Shown here piece after piece: positions 1-6,861 of a stretch of DNA of 10,909 nt. Where the stretch lies: the NCBI GenBank assembly GCA_014860845.1, contig JACZIY010000338.1, positions 1 to 10,909 on the forward strand, written 5' to 3'. Every line of letters begins with the position of its first letter. Within the stretch, counting starts at the first letter, position 1. The position numbers and the translations under genes are program-made. The notes under the pieces are model-generated. The model had not been told where the DNA came from. It saw only the letters and a program-made list of their open reading frames with translations, and did no database searches. The DNA is from Anaerolineaceae bacterium (GTDB lineage: Bacteria; Chloroflexota; Anaerolineae; Anaerolineales; Anaerolineaceae).

Positions 1-60
1 TTCATCCTGGATTACAACCAGATCGGTGTCTTTACCATTAAGTTTTAAATGAATATTCAT
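1..60 (-). CDS. [2Fe-2S] subunit of a xanthine dehydrogenase-type molybdenum hydroxylase, N-terminal fragment
   Basis: Only the first 20 codons are visible; the gene runs off the left edge. It starts with ATG at 58-60. The translation begins MNIHLKLNGKDTDLVV, which is the first beta-hairpin (basic or hydrophobic strand, then NG) that opens the small iron-sulfur subunit of XDH/CO-dehydrogenase-family enzymes. This subunit passes electrons from the molybdenum cofactor to FAD. The four-Cys ferredoxin motif that would prove it lies outside the window. A very strong Shine-Dalgarno sequence (GAGGAGG) lies just upstream, in the 12-bp gap after the FAD-subunit gene. The order FAD subunit then Fe-S subunit is common for these operons, and the context raises confidence above what 20 residues alone would give. 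Confidence 0.7.
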   Translation of the reverse strand, partial: MNIHLKLNGKDTDLVVIQDE

Positions 61-72
61 CTGTGTCCTCCT

Positions 73-924
73 CTATTTTTGAGCCTTGAAGGCTTGTTGT
101 AATGCACGTTGGGTCAGTACGAAAGCCATGGCTGTACGATAAGTAACACTTCCCAGGTAATCACCCATCGGATGCGCTTGTTTCTCCGCGATGGATCCAG
201 CCTGTACGAATAACTCGGTCGTTAATGATTTTCCGGTTAACAGCGTCTCGACTTCCTGTAATCGCACGGGTACTGGATTGGAACCTGCCAGACTTACGCC
301 TGCTTTGGAGCAGACTCCATTGGTGAGTTGTAAAATGGCGACAGCTGCAACAATCGCTTTATCACGTGGGGTGCGATTGACGCGAACCAGTGCACCTAAT
401 GCGGTTGGTTGAGCCGGGAAGCTGACTTCCAGAATTGCTTCACCTGGCAGAAGGACTTTTGTGCAATCATTCATCCACTCTTGCAATGCCACCTGACGGG
501 TCAGGTTTTCATCTTTTTGGACGGTAACGACAGCGTCCAATGCCATCAAGACCAGAGGAACATCCGGCGGGTTCTCCGGATTGGTGATCGTGCCGGCAAG
601 ACTGGCCAGGTTGCGTAAACCCAGGGTAGCGGAAAAATAGGCTGCTTCCGTTAAAACGCCACCCGCCTGAGATTTGATCAATTCTGATTGATAGATATCC
701 TGCAGGGTTGCCATGGCACCGATGCGCACATTGCCATCCTCCCCCAATTTGATGTAGTTGAGATGCAGGTTCTCAAGATCAACAAAGGCATCTGCACGCT
801 GGTTGACGAGAGCGGTAGGCCTTGGTCCTACAGTGAGAGGGACTGTATGGATATCAGCGCGTTTCAATAGCTGATGAGCTTTTGACCAGTTTTCTGGTCG
901 ATGGAATTCTTTGGTTTTTGACAT
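73..924 (-). CDS. FAD-binding subunit of a xanthine dehydrogenase-like molybdenum hydroxylase
   Basis: A 283-residue protein of the CoxM/XdhB type (FAD-binding domain in molybdopterin dehydrogenase), of usual length for a separate FAD subunit. It would take electrons from the iron-sulfur subunit in a cytoplasmic complex that hydroxylates purines or similar heterocycles. Family landmarks: the N-terminal PENWSKAHQLL helix, GAMATLQDIYQS (69-80), LRNLASLAGTITNPENPPD followed by LVLMALDA (103-131), and the late NRTPRDKAIVAAVAI segment (183-197), then a CO-dehydrogenase flavoprotein C-terminal domain. Two FAD loops are off-type: LTVGPRP (30-36) where LAGGTDL is usual, and LAGTI (109-113) where a TxGGNI motif is usual, so flavin binding may be weak or altered. 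Start ATG at 922-924 follows AAGGAG with a short 4-nt spacer. It lies 35 bp after the dehydrogenase gene and 12 bp before the Fe-S gene. The substrate is not evident from this subunit. Confidence 0.85.
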   Translation of the reverse strand: MSKTKEFHRPENWSKAHQLLKRADIHTVPLTVGPRPTALVNQRADAFVDLENLHLNYIKLGEDGNVRIGAMATLQDIYQSELIKSQAGGVLTEAAYFSATLGLRNLASLAGTITNPENPPDVPLVLMALDAVVTVQKDENLTRQVALQEWMNDCTKVLLPGEAILEVSFPAQPTALGALVRVNRTPRDKAIVAAVAILQLTNGVCSKAGVSLAGSNPVPVRLQEVETLLTGKSLTTELFVQAGSIAEKQAHPMGDYLGSVTYRTAMAFVLTQRALQQAFKAQK

Positions 925-959
925 AGATCTCCTTTCTGGCTTTTCTAAAAATGAATAAA

Positions 960-1982
960 TCAGACTACCTGATAAATTAACGGTTGTTGATGAATAAAGC
1001 TTACCAGATTTACATAATCTCCGCTGCGATCTGGTAAAGCATTCGGGTCCATACTACCCGATGCGGTGTGTGGGGTGAGGACAATGTTTGCTTCAGGATC
1101 ACGTGCCAGTGGTAGTAAAGGGCTATCCATATTGATGGGTTCCCAATCAAACGTATCGGTTGCTACACCACCCAGATAACCCGAACGCAAAGCGTTAGCG
1201 ACATCTTCTTCATTATATAATCCACTGGCACCACAACTTACCAAAAATGCACCTGGTTTCATTTGTTGAATAAAAGCCTGATTAACCATGGCTGCCGTTT
1301 CTGGCATGAATGGCAATAACATGGCGACAAAATCGCACTGCGCCAATAAATCTTCCTGTCTGGCATACTGAATATGGAGATCCTTTTCAGCGTGCTCTGA
1401 TAAACGTGAGCGTTTGTGGTACAGCACCTTGCATTCAAAGCCCTTCAAACGGCGTGCCAGCTCAATACCAATTTCGCCAAACCCAATGATGCCTACGGTT
1501 TTTCGATAGAGTGTCCCAATCAATTTGCGACCGGTAAAGTTAATCGCAAAGGTATCTTCATCACTTTTTCTGGGAGGTAAACCCCAGTCTTTATCCAGGG
1601 TAATCACATGCATTGCCTCCCTGAAACGTTTTGCAAGCGTCAGCATTTGTGTCAACATGTGCTCAGCCACCATGACAGTCATTTCAATGGGCATATAGCA
1701 TACTTTTACCCCATTTTTCTGCGCAGCAGCAAGATCGATATCGTAGATTTGGGAACCCAGTCTCTGGATTAATTGTAGATCCTTTCCAGCTGCAATGATC
1801 TCAGCATCTATAACATCGCTGCGTTCAGTAATGAGGAATTTTTTCCCCGGTAGATGTTTTATTATATCAGCCTTGTTGGGGTCACGAAGCATACTGATTT
1901 CAAAATCCTGTGGGGCACCAGCCAGCGCGGATTGTTGATGTCGTTCCCCACGGTGGGTAACGAATAGAACTTGATAGGTCAT
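960..1982 (-). CDS. D-isomer-specific 2-hydroxyacid dehydrogenase-like protein, catalytic Arg missing
   Basis: A 340-residue protein with the split catalytic and NAD-binding layout of the D-2-hydroxyacid dehydrogenase family. Visible landmarks: IDLAAAQKNGVKVCYMPIEM and VAEHML (82-110), the Rossmann loop GFGEIG (167-172), LLPFMPETAAMVN (222-234), the acidic EP pair at Glu281 and LTPHTAS with His305. The family's catalytic Arg (in NxARGxxVD) is replaced: the segment reads SCGASGLYNEED, with Ala252 at the Arg position. After the second beta strand the protein has YHKRSR rather than an Asp, which suggests NADP(H) preference; this is inference. The start ATG at 1980-1982 has AAGGAG with a 6-nt spacer. 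It lies 23 bp after the transporter ATPase and 35 bp before the FAD subunit, so it is probably co-transcribed. The substrate is unknown; it could be an atypical reductase or a repurposed binding protein. Confidence 0.85.
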   Translation of the reverse strand: MTYQVLFVTHRGERHQQSALAGAPQDFEISMLRDPNKADIIKHLPGKKFLITERSDVIDAEIIAAGKDLQLIQRLGSQIYDIDLAAAQKNGVKVCYMPIEMTVMVAEHMLTQMLTLAKRFREAMHVITLDKDWGLPPRKSDEDTFAINFTGRKLIGTLYRKTVGIIGFGEIGIELARRLKGFECKVLYHKRSRLSEHAEKDLHIQYARQEDLLAQCDFVAMLLPFMPETAAMVNQAFIQQMKPGAFLVSCGASGLYNEEDVANALRSGYLGGVATDTFDWEPINMDSPLLPLARDPEANIVLTPHTASGSMDPNALPDRSGDYVNLVSFIHQQPLIYQVV

Positions 1983-2005
1983 ATTTTACTCCTTAGAAAT
2001 AGGTT

Positions 2006-3559
2006 TTAAAGAGCAGATTCGATTGTTTTTCCTGCCATTAATAATCCGACCTGTTCGATCATGTCTGGATTTGGAGGAATTTCCCCCATAATCTGACCCT
2101 CGAACATAACCAGAATACGATCACTGAGAGCAAAGATCTCTTCCAGGTCGGTTGAAATGAGTAAAATAGCAGCGCCTTCATCGCGTTCCGCAATAATTTG
2201 TTGGCGCACAAATTCGGTTGCGCCAATATCAATACCTCGTGTGGGTTGGTTGACAAGTAAAAACTTTGGCCTTCGATCTAATTCCCGGGCAACCACCACT
2301 TTTTGCTGGTTTCCACCGGAAAGATGGGCGATTTCTTCATCCACATCACCAACGCGGATACTGAATTTTTTCACTAGTGATTGAGAATAATTTTTGATCG
2401 TTTTGAATTGCAGGAATCCAAATTTTGAAAAAGGACGATCATTAAAAGTTTCGGCAATGAAATTTTCACTGACCGAGAAAGGTAGAATCAATCCCATTTT
2501 TTGACGATCCTCCGGAATATGTGCCATCCCCAATTGATTCAAACGGGCGAGATCACGCCTGGTAATTAATAAATCATTCAGACTCATTGAGTCAAATTCA
2601 CTTTCCATTAAACCGGCTAATGCCAGTGCCAACTCGCTCTGACCATTGCCAGACACACCAGCGATGCCTACAATCTCGCGTTTATGAACATCGAAGGAAA
2701 AATTTCGCACAGCTGATAAGCCGCGTTCATCTTTCACATTCAGTTTTTTAACCGAGAAAATTACTCTTCCTGGTTGTTTTTCTTTTTTGTTCAGGTCCAT
2801 CAGAACATCCCGCCCCACCATCATTTTTGCCAATTCCCGAGGATTCGTCTCCTTGGTGTTGACGGTGGCAATTGTCTTCCCATCACGCAGGATCGTCACC
2901 CGATCACTGATCTGCATGACTTCTTCCAGCTTGTGGGTGATGAAGACGATGGTAAGACCGTTATCGGCTAACTGGCGTAGAAAATCGAGCAAATGCTCGG
3001 ATTCCTGCGGGGTTAACACGGCGGTTGGCTCATCCAGAATCAATAAATCTGCGCCATGATAGAGTGCTTTCAGAATTTCGACACGTTGTTGCTCACCCAC
3101 AGATAGATCCTGCACCAATGAGGTGGGATCGACATTCAAACCATAATCTTTGCTCATCTGCTGAATTTTTTTGATCACAGGTTCGAGGTTTTTAAGCACT
3201 TTCCAGGGTTTATACTGTCCCAGGATGATGTTTTCCGCCACGCTTAATGTTTCCACCAGCATAAAGTGCTGGTGTACCATACCAATGCGATTTTGAATGG
3301 CGTCTTTTGGGCTGTGAACATCAAATTTTTCATTTTTGTAATAAATACTACCGGAATCTGGTTTGTAAAGCCCATACAGAATACTCATCAATACAGTCTT
3401 TCCGGCACCATTTTCACCTAGGAGACAATGGATTTCTCCCTGTCGAACTTCTAAATTTACACCTCGATTGGCAAATACGCCACCGGGAAAGCTCTTGTGA
3501 ATTTCCTCCATTCGGAGTATGGTTTGTAAAGCATTGTTTTTTGGCATACTGTCTTCCAT
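2006..3559 (-). CDS. BMP-type nucleoside ABC importer, double ATP-binding protein
   Basis: A 517-residue fusion of two ABC ATPase domains, the length usual for the cytoplasmic ATPase of BMP/ribose-type importers. Domain 1 has Walker A GENGAGKT (48-55), signature LSVGE (152-156), Walker B LLILDE (172-177) and switch His209. Domain 2 has GVSGNGQS (301-308) at Walker A, lacking the Lys, signature LSGGN (413-417), and VNQPT (436-440) with Gln in place of the catalytic Glu. That degenerate second site is characteristic of this importer family, so it is not a defect. The start ATG (3557-3559) has AGGAG 6 nt upstream. This SD overlaps the stop codon of permease 2, only 8 bp away, which implies translational coupling. 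A second ATG four codons in has no good SD. The genes around it are the two permeases upstream and the dehydrogenase/hydroxylase genes downstream. Confidence 0.95.
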   Translation of the reverse strand: MEDSMPKNNALQTILRMEEIHKSFPGGVFANRGVNLEVRQGEIHCLLGENGAGKTVLMSILYGLYKPDSGSIYYKNEKFDVHSPKDAIQNRIGMVHQHFMLVETLSVAENIILGQYKPWKVLKNLEPVIKKIQQMSKDYGLNVDPTSLVQDLSVGEQQRVEILKALYHGADLLILDEPTAVLTPQESEHLLDFLRQLADNGLTIVFITHKLEEVMQISDRVTILRDGKTIATVNTKETNPRELAKMMVGRDVLMDLNKKEKQPGRVIFSVKKLNVKDERGLSAVRNFSFDVHKREIVGIAGVSGNGQSELALALAGLMESEFDSMSLNDLLITRRDLARLNQLGMAHIPEDRQKMGLILPFSVSENFIAETFNDRPFSKFGFLQFKTIKNYSQSLVKKFSIRVGDVDEEIAHLSGGNQQKVVVARELDRRPKFLLVNQPTRGIDIGATEFVRQQIIAERDEGAAILLISTDLEEIFALSDRILVMFEGQIMGEIPPNPDMIEQVGLLMAGKTIESAL

Positions 3560-3567
3560 TTATTCTC

Positions 3568-4503
3568 CTATTTGTAAGGTACGCCAAGAGTCTTGGGGGC
3601 TTGCACGCGTCGTTTATTAAATCCAACCAATACTACCAACGTTGCCAGATAGGGTAATGCCTGTAAGAACTGGTAAGGAATGTTTACATCCGGCATCGTT
3701 TGAATACGTAATTGCAGGGCGTAGAAAATACCGAATAATAAGGAAGTCCAAAAGGCTCCCCAGGGTTTCCATCTACCAAACACAACTACAGCTAACGCAA
3801 TGAAACCACGACCGGATACTACCCCTTCCACAAACTGATCTGCATATGCCAGAACCAAAAAAGCGCCACCAACAGCTGCCAATGCTGTACCGATCATCAC
3901 GCTCATATAGCGCATACGAAGGACATTAACCCCAACCGTATCTGCTGCTTTAGGGTGTTCGCCAACAGCACGAATAGACAGACCAAAAGCTGTTTTATAC
4001 AACACAAAAGTAGCCAAAGGAACCAACAACAAGGTCCCATACACCATGATGTTGTGTTTGAATAAAACCTCACCAAAAAATGGAATGGAACTCAGAAAAG
4101 GTATTTCAAGCGAGGGAAAGGTCTTGAGATTCAGTGTGACCGGGCTGTTAGAATACATGGAACGATACAAAAAACCGGTAATACCCATACCAATCATATT
4201 AAAAGCTGCACCCACTACGATTTGATTGGCTTTGATGGTAATGGTGAAAATTGCAAAAATCAAACCACTCAAGATACCTGCGATAATCGCTGCCAGTAAT
4301 CCTAGCCATAGACTACCACTTTCGAAGGCAACCGAATAAGCGCTGAAAGCACCAATCAACATCACGCCTTCTAACCCAATATTAATAACACCTGCTTTTT
4401 CCGAAAACACTTCACCAACGGCTGCATATAAAATTGGGGTTGCCATTCGCCAGGTGGCAGCAAGAATTCCTTGTAAGAATAAAATGGAAGGCAGGAGGTC
4501 CAT
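3568..4503 (-). CDS. BMP-type nucleoside ABC importer, permease 2 (YufQ/NupQ-like)
   Basis: An inner-membrane permease of about 311 residues belonging to the BPD_transp_2 family. It has multiple hydrophobic helices and the hallmark GVINIGLEGVMLIGA segment near residues 35-50, then the conserved NQIVVGAAFNMIGMGITGFLYR stretch in two parts and a late GRGFIALAVVVFGRWKPWGA loop that contacts the ATPase. It forms a heterodimer with the neighbouring permease to move a nucleoside-like substrate. The start is taken as ATG (4501-4503), giving MDLLPSI, the usual beginning in this family. A longer GTG start at 4513-4515 overlaps the upstream stop as GTGA but has its SD right against the codon. The stop overlaps the ATPase gene's ribosome binding site. 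Function is clear; the substrate is inferred from the BMP-type binding protein. Confidence 0.93.
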   Translation of the reverse strand: MDLLPSILFLQGILAATWRMATPILYAAVGEVFSEKAGVINIGLEGVMLIGAFSAYSVAFESGSLWLGLLAAIIAGILSGLIFAIFTITIKANQIVVGAAFNMIGMGITGFLYRSMYSNSPVTLNLKTFPSLEIPFLSSIPFFGEVLFKHNIMVYGTLLLVPLATFVLYKTAFGLSIRAVGEHPKAADTVGVNVLRMRYMSVMIGTALAAVGGAFLVLAYADQFVEGVVSGRGFIALAVVVFGRWKPWGAFWTSLLFGIFYALQLRIQTMPDVNIPYQFLQALPYLATLVVLVGFNKRRVQAPKTLGVPYK

Positions 4504-4520
4504 AATTGATCTCACTCCTC
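4501..4520 (-). promoter_or_regulatory. Ribosome binding site that decides the permease 2 start
   Basis: On the minus strand GAGGAG (4515-4520) lies 11 nt before the ATG at 4501-4503. For the alternative GTG at 4513-4515 the same SD would touch the start codon, which is unfavourable. The spacing to the ATG is on the long side, so the choice is favoured but not certain. The GTGA overlap with the upstream stop (4512-4515) would be an ordinary coupled start if the GTG were used. Confidence 0.5.
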
Positions 4521-5567
4521 TTTTTCTTTAGAAACATAACTGTAAACGCCAAAAGCAACTACAGAGAGAACGACGAGACCCTGAATCAAAAAAACCAGAA
4601 CAGAAGGTACTTTTGCATTCATCTGCATCACTTCAGCGCCAGATCGCAAAGCACCAAACAGGATACCCGAGAAAATGACACCTAACGGATTATTATTTAC
4701 CAATAAGGAAACCGCAATACCATCGAACCCATACCCAGGTGAAATCAACTGGTATAAACGATAAGAGATGGCAGCCACTTCCACGGCTCCACCCAATCCG
4801 GCTGCACCGCCACTGATTGCCATGGCAAGTAATACTTTCCGTTTTACATTGATACCGGCATAACGGGCTGCGTCTGGGTTAATGCCCACCGCTCTTATGG
4901 TGTAACCCAGACTGGTTTTGAAAATAATGATATACAATACAACTGCCAGAACCAAAGCAAGGATAAAACCAGTGTGTAAACGGGTGGGTGGCAAGAAACG
5001 CCAGAGCCAGGCATTCTGGCTGATTTTGGCGGTTTGTGCAAATAATCCCGCAGTCTCAATCATTGGGCCGGTCACCAGCCAGCCGGTAATAAAGATGGCG
5101 ATATAGTTTAACATTATGGTGGTGACAACTTCATTGGCACCAAACCGGTTTTTCAAAAAGGCCGCCAGCATGCCCCACAAAGCCCCACTGGATGCGCCAG
5201 CAATTAATACCAATGGAACCAACAAGAATCTGGGTAAATCACCGAGATAGATGCCGACTGCGGTTGCCGCAACAGCACCGGCATAAAATTGACCTTCAGC
5301 GCCAATATTCCAGATGCTACAGCGAAATGCAACCGCCAGACCCGCACCGATAAAAATCAGAGGTGTGGCTTTGATCAACACTTCTGTAATGGCGGCACGA
5401 TCCTTGAAAGCACCCTGCCACATGGCTGCGTAAGCCTGGATAGGGTCATATCCAGCTATCAGCAGTACTATAGCACCAATTCCTAAAGCGATTGGAATGG
5501 CTGCGAATGGCGTCCAGGCACTGCGTGAGAATTTTTTAAGTTGTTTTTGGAAGGAAACCAAACCCAT
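4512..5567 (-). CDS. BMP-type nucleoside ABC importer, permease 1 (YufP/NupP-like)
   Basis: A 351-residue inner-membrane permease of the BPD_transp_2 family. A basic N-terminus (QKQLKKFSR) precedes a first helix. Family landmarks are the YDPIQAYAAMWQGAF segment, CSIWNIGAEGQFYAGA, the strongly conserved EVVTTIMLNYIA motif, GYTIRAVGINPDAARYAGI (the cytoplasmic coupling helix), and GYGFDGIAVSLLVNNNPLG. It pairs with permease 2. The start ATG (5565-5567) follows GAGG with a 9-nt spacer. It is the first gene after a candidate promoter and operator at 5597-5640, so it may begin a transcript of its own that continues through the ATPase, dehydrogenase and molybdenum hydroxylase genes. The order here (binding protein, permease, permease, ATPase) differs from the Bacillus nupNOPQ order, where the ATPase is second. 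Confidence 0.94.
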   Translation of the reverse strand: MGLVSFQKQLKKFSRSAWTPFAAIPIALGIGAIVLLIAGYDPIQAYAAMWQGAFKDRAAITEVLIKATPLIFIGAGLAVAFRCSIWNIGAEGQFYAGAVAATAVGIYLGDLPRFLLVPLVLIAGASSGALWGMLAAFLKNRFGANEVVTTIMLNYIAIFITGWLVTGPMIETAGLFAQTAKISQNAWLWRFLPPTRLHTGFILALVLAVVLYIIIFKTSLGYTIRAVGINPDAARYAGINVKRKVLLAMAISGGAAGLGGAVEVAAISYRLYQLISPGYGFDGIAVSLLVNNNPLGVIFSGILFGALRSGAEVMQMNAKVPSVLVFLIQGLVVLSVVAFGVYSYVSKEKEE

Positions 5568-5596
5568 ACTTGTCTACCTCAAGTAGTTATATTTTA

Positions 5597-5640
5597 ATAT
5601 TCTTTGTATCTATTGTATCGATTTGCAAAGAATATATCAA
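5597..5640 (-). promoter_or_regulatory. Candidate promoter with overlapping inverted-repeat operator for the permease/hydroxylase operon
   Basis: Read on the minus strand: -35 TTGATA (5635-5640), 17-bp spacer, -10 TACAAT (5612-5617). Each box matches the sigma-70 consensus at 5 of 6 positions with ideal spacing, and the predicted start of transcription is near 5605, about 40 nt before the permease 1 ATG. A perfect 10-bp inverted repeat, ATATTCTTTG (5597-5606) and CAAAGAATAT (5626-5635), straddles the -10 box. One arm lies in the spacer next to the -35 box and the other at the predicted +1, centres about 29 bp apart. That placement suits a repressor operator, although the regulator is unknown. 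TTTGCAAA (5622-5629) is a further 8-bp palindrome inside it. Confidence 0.55.
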
Positions 5641-5644
5641 TTTA

Positions 5645-5680
5645 AAGAAAGGTTGTTGGCAATTGCCAACAACCTTTCTT
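5645..5680 (-). terminator. Perfect 36-bp palindrome after the substrate-binding protein gene; terminator or mRNA-stabilising hairpin
   Basis: AAGAAAGGTTGTTGGC and its exact complement flank AATT, giving a 16-bp stem with a 4-nt loop (an uninterrupted 36-bp palindrome). The A-rich start and U-rich end (CCTTTCTT, then TTTAAATTG continuing on the minus strand) make it resemble an intrinsic terminator with the U-tract partly in the stem. It begins 33 bp after the stop of the binding-protein gene and ends only 4 bp before the -35 box of the next candidate promoter. In ABC operons such a hairpin typically gives more binding protein than permease, by partial termination or by 3'-end protection. Being symmetric, it could also act on the plus strand, but no gene needs it there. 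Confidence 0.75.
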
Positions 5681-5713
5681 AATTAGAGAATGCCAGATAA
5701 TTGGCTAACAACT

Positions 5714-6736
5714 TTATTCAACTGGGGCTAATGGATTGATTTCGCCTGATTTAATTTTATCGTAAAGAGCGGTTACTTCGTCGCGCAGTTCTTGTGGAAC
5801 CGGTGTGGCAGCAGTTTCGTTGTAGACGATATAAATAACTTTCTCATCTGCAAGGCCAAATTCAATATTACTGGTGGGTTTAAATGTTCCAGCTTTTACT
5901 TGAGCTGCCATCTCTACCAGGCCAGCACCATAATCCAGGATGTAATTAGCAAGAATTTGATCCGGGGCTTTTTCGGTGTTGTCACCAAACATTCCAAATC
6001 CATACACGTTCTTTTCTAACATGGCCTGATAGACGCCATTTCCCGCGAAGTCAGCATTTCCGAGGAGGAAATTGGCACCACCATCAATGTAACTGATAGA
6101 TGCTTCTTTGGCAGCGGCTGTGTCCGTCCAGTTACCCAGATAAGTTACCTGAACAGGAAAATCGGGGTTGACAGCTTTGGCACCATTGATGAAACCGGTG
6201 AAAGATTCGGAGATGGGGGGGATTTCCATTCCACCGATCAAGCCTGCTCCAGTACCCATCTTGGCAGCAATATAACCAAAGGCGTAACAGGGTTGGCTGG
6301 AGTCGGAATTCAAGCCAATCACATTGGGCACGGTGGGATCATAGAAGCGGCTGCTGGACAGGAAGAAGAAAGTGTTCGGGTAGTCTGGTGCAACGGCTAC
6401 AGCTGCATCGGTAAATTCATTACCATGGCCGAGGATAAATTGATAGCCCTGGTCAGCGAAATCGCGGAAGGCTTTCTCGAAGGCGGCGGGGGACATTTCG
6501 ACTTCTACATATCCAATTTCAGCACCCAGGTCAGTTTCCATGCGTTTGAGGGCTTCATAAGCAGTCTGGTTCCAACCACCATCGTTCACAGGTCCTGGAG
6601 CCAGTAAGCCTGCTTTGAAAGCAGCAGCGGGTTGTTCAACTTCCGTAACAGGTTCGGCGGTCGGTTGGCCAGCACAGGCGGTTACCAATGACAGCACAAT
6701 GATCAAAGCAGAAATAACAAACAGGTGTTTCTTCAT
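5714..6736 (-). CDS. BMP-family lipoprotein, substrate-binding protein of a nucleoside-type ABC importer
   Basis: A 340-residue member of the BMP/PnrA family (purine nucleoside binding lipoproteins). The N-terminus is a lipoprotein signal: MKKH, a hydrophobic run (residues 5-18) and lipobox VTAC with lipidated Cys21, followed by a short Pro/Glu-rich linker (24-39) tethering the domain outside the membrane. The binding domain opens with GPVNDGGWNQ (48-57), the conserved substrate-contact segment, and continues with FADQGYQFILGHGNEF, NTFFFLSSSR, GFINGAKAVNPD, and DGGANFLLGNADFAGNGV, as expected for a two-lobe periplasmic-binding fold. The start ATG (6734-6736) has AAAGGAG with a 7-nt spacer. 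It is the first gene of the minus-strand cluster and is separated from the permeases by a strong hairpin. A purine nucleoside or related ligand is likely by family and context; no ligand is proved. Confidence 0.94.
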   Translation of the reverse strand: MKKHLFVISALIIVLSLVTACAGQPTAEPVTEVEQPAAAFKAGLLAPGPVNDGGWNQTAYEALKRMETDLGAEIGYVEVEMSPAAFEKAFRDFADQGYQFILGHGNEFTDAAVAVAPDYPNTFFFLSSSRFYDPTVPNVIGLNSDSSQPCYAFGYIAAKMGTGAGLIGGMEIPPISESFTGFINGAKAVNPDFPVQVTYLGNWTDTAAAKEASISYIDGGANFLLGNADFAGNGVYQAMLEKNVYGFGMFGDNTEKAPDQILANYILDYGAGLVEMAAQVKAGTFKPTSNIEFGLADEKVIYIVYNETAATPVPQELRDEVTALYDKIKSGEINPLAPVE

Positions 6737-6753
6737 TCTTTTTCTCCTTTATT

Positions 6754-6782
6754 AAATACATAGAATTTGGTTGGAAATACAT
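6754..6782. repeat. Short direct repeat AAATACAT, 21 bp apart
   Basis: AAATACAT occurs at 6754-6761 and again at 6775-6782, a 21-bp period or two helical turns, in the 5' leader of the binding-protein gene just upstream of its SD. The spacing would place two protein monomers on one DNA face. In such AT-rich DNA an 8-bp repeat can be chance, so this is a weak regulatory candidate. Confidence 0.3.
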
Positions 6783-6825
6783 TAAGGGGGACTGTCATGC
6801 ATATGAAAAACTTGGTGTTAATCAC

Positions 6826-6861
6826 GCTTAATTTATATCATAAATGAACATTGTTAAGCAA
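6826..6861 (-). promoter_or_regulatory. Weak promoter candidate for the substrate-binding protein gene, within nested inverted repeats
   Basis: On the minus strand TTGCTT (6856-6861), an 18-bp spacer and TATAAA (6832-6837) form a candidate promoter with a good -10 and a poor -35, placing transcription start near 6825 and leaving a leader of about 90 nt. The same stretch has GCTTAA (6826-6831) facing TTAAGC (6854-6859), and inside it ATTTAT-ATC-ATAAAT (6831-6845). These could form an operator around the -10 box. AT-rich sequence makes such matches easy to find, and TTTACA with an 18-bp spacer just upstream is a competing choice. Confidence 0.28.

Noticed and set aside
2640..2660. Second ATPase site lacking Walker A Lys as a sign of a broken gene
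   Set aside because: GxxGNGQS and the Gln in the second Walker B are normal for the BMP/ribose importer ATPases.
5685..5705. GCCA-N6-TGGC small hairpin between the binding-protein stop and the palindrome
   Set aside because: Only a 4-bp stem; not distinguishable from chance beside the much stronger palindrome.
6293..6607. Long plus-strand reading frame opposite the binding-protein gene
   Set aside because: It is the antisense shadow of a clearly conserved gene, and the translation is not protein-like.
6737..6830. Purine riboswitch in the leader of the binding-protein gene
   Set aside because: No three-way-junction core or conserved purine-aptamer sequence was visible; only short AT-rich repeats.
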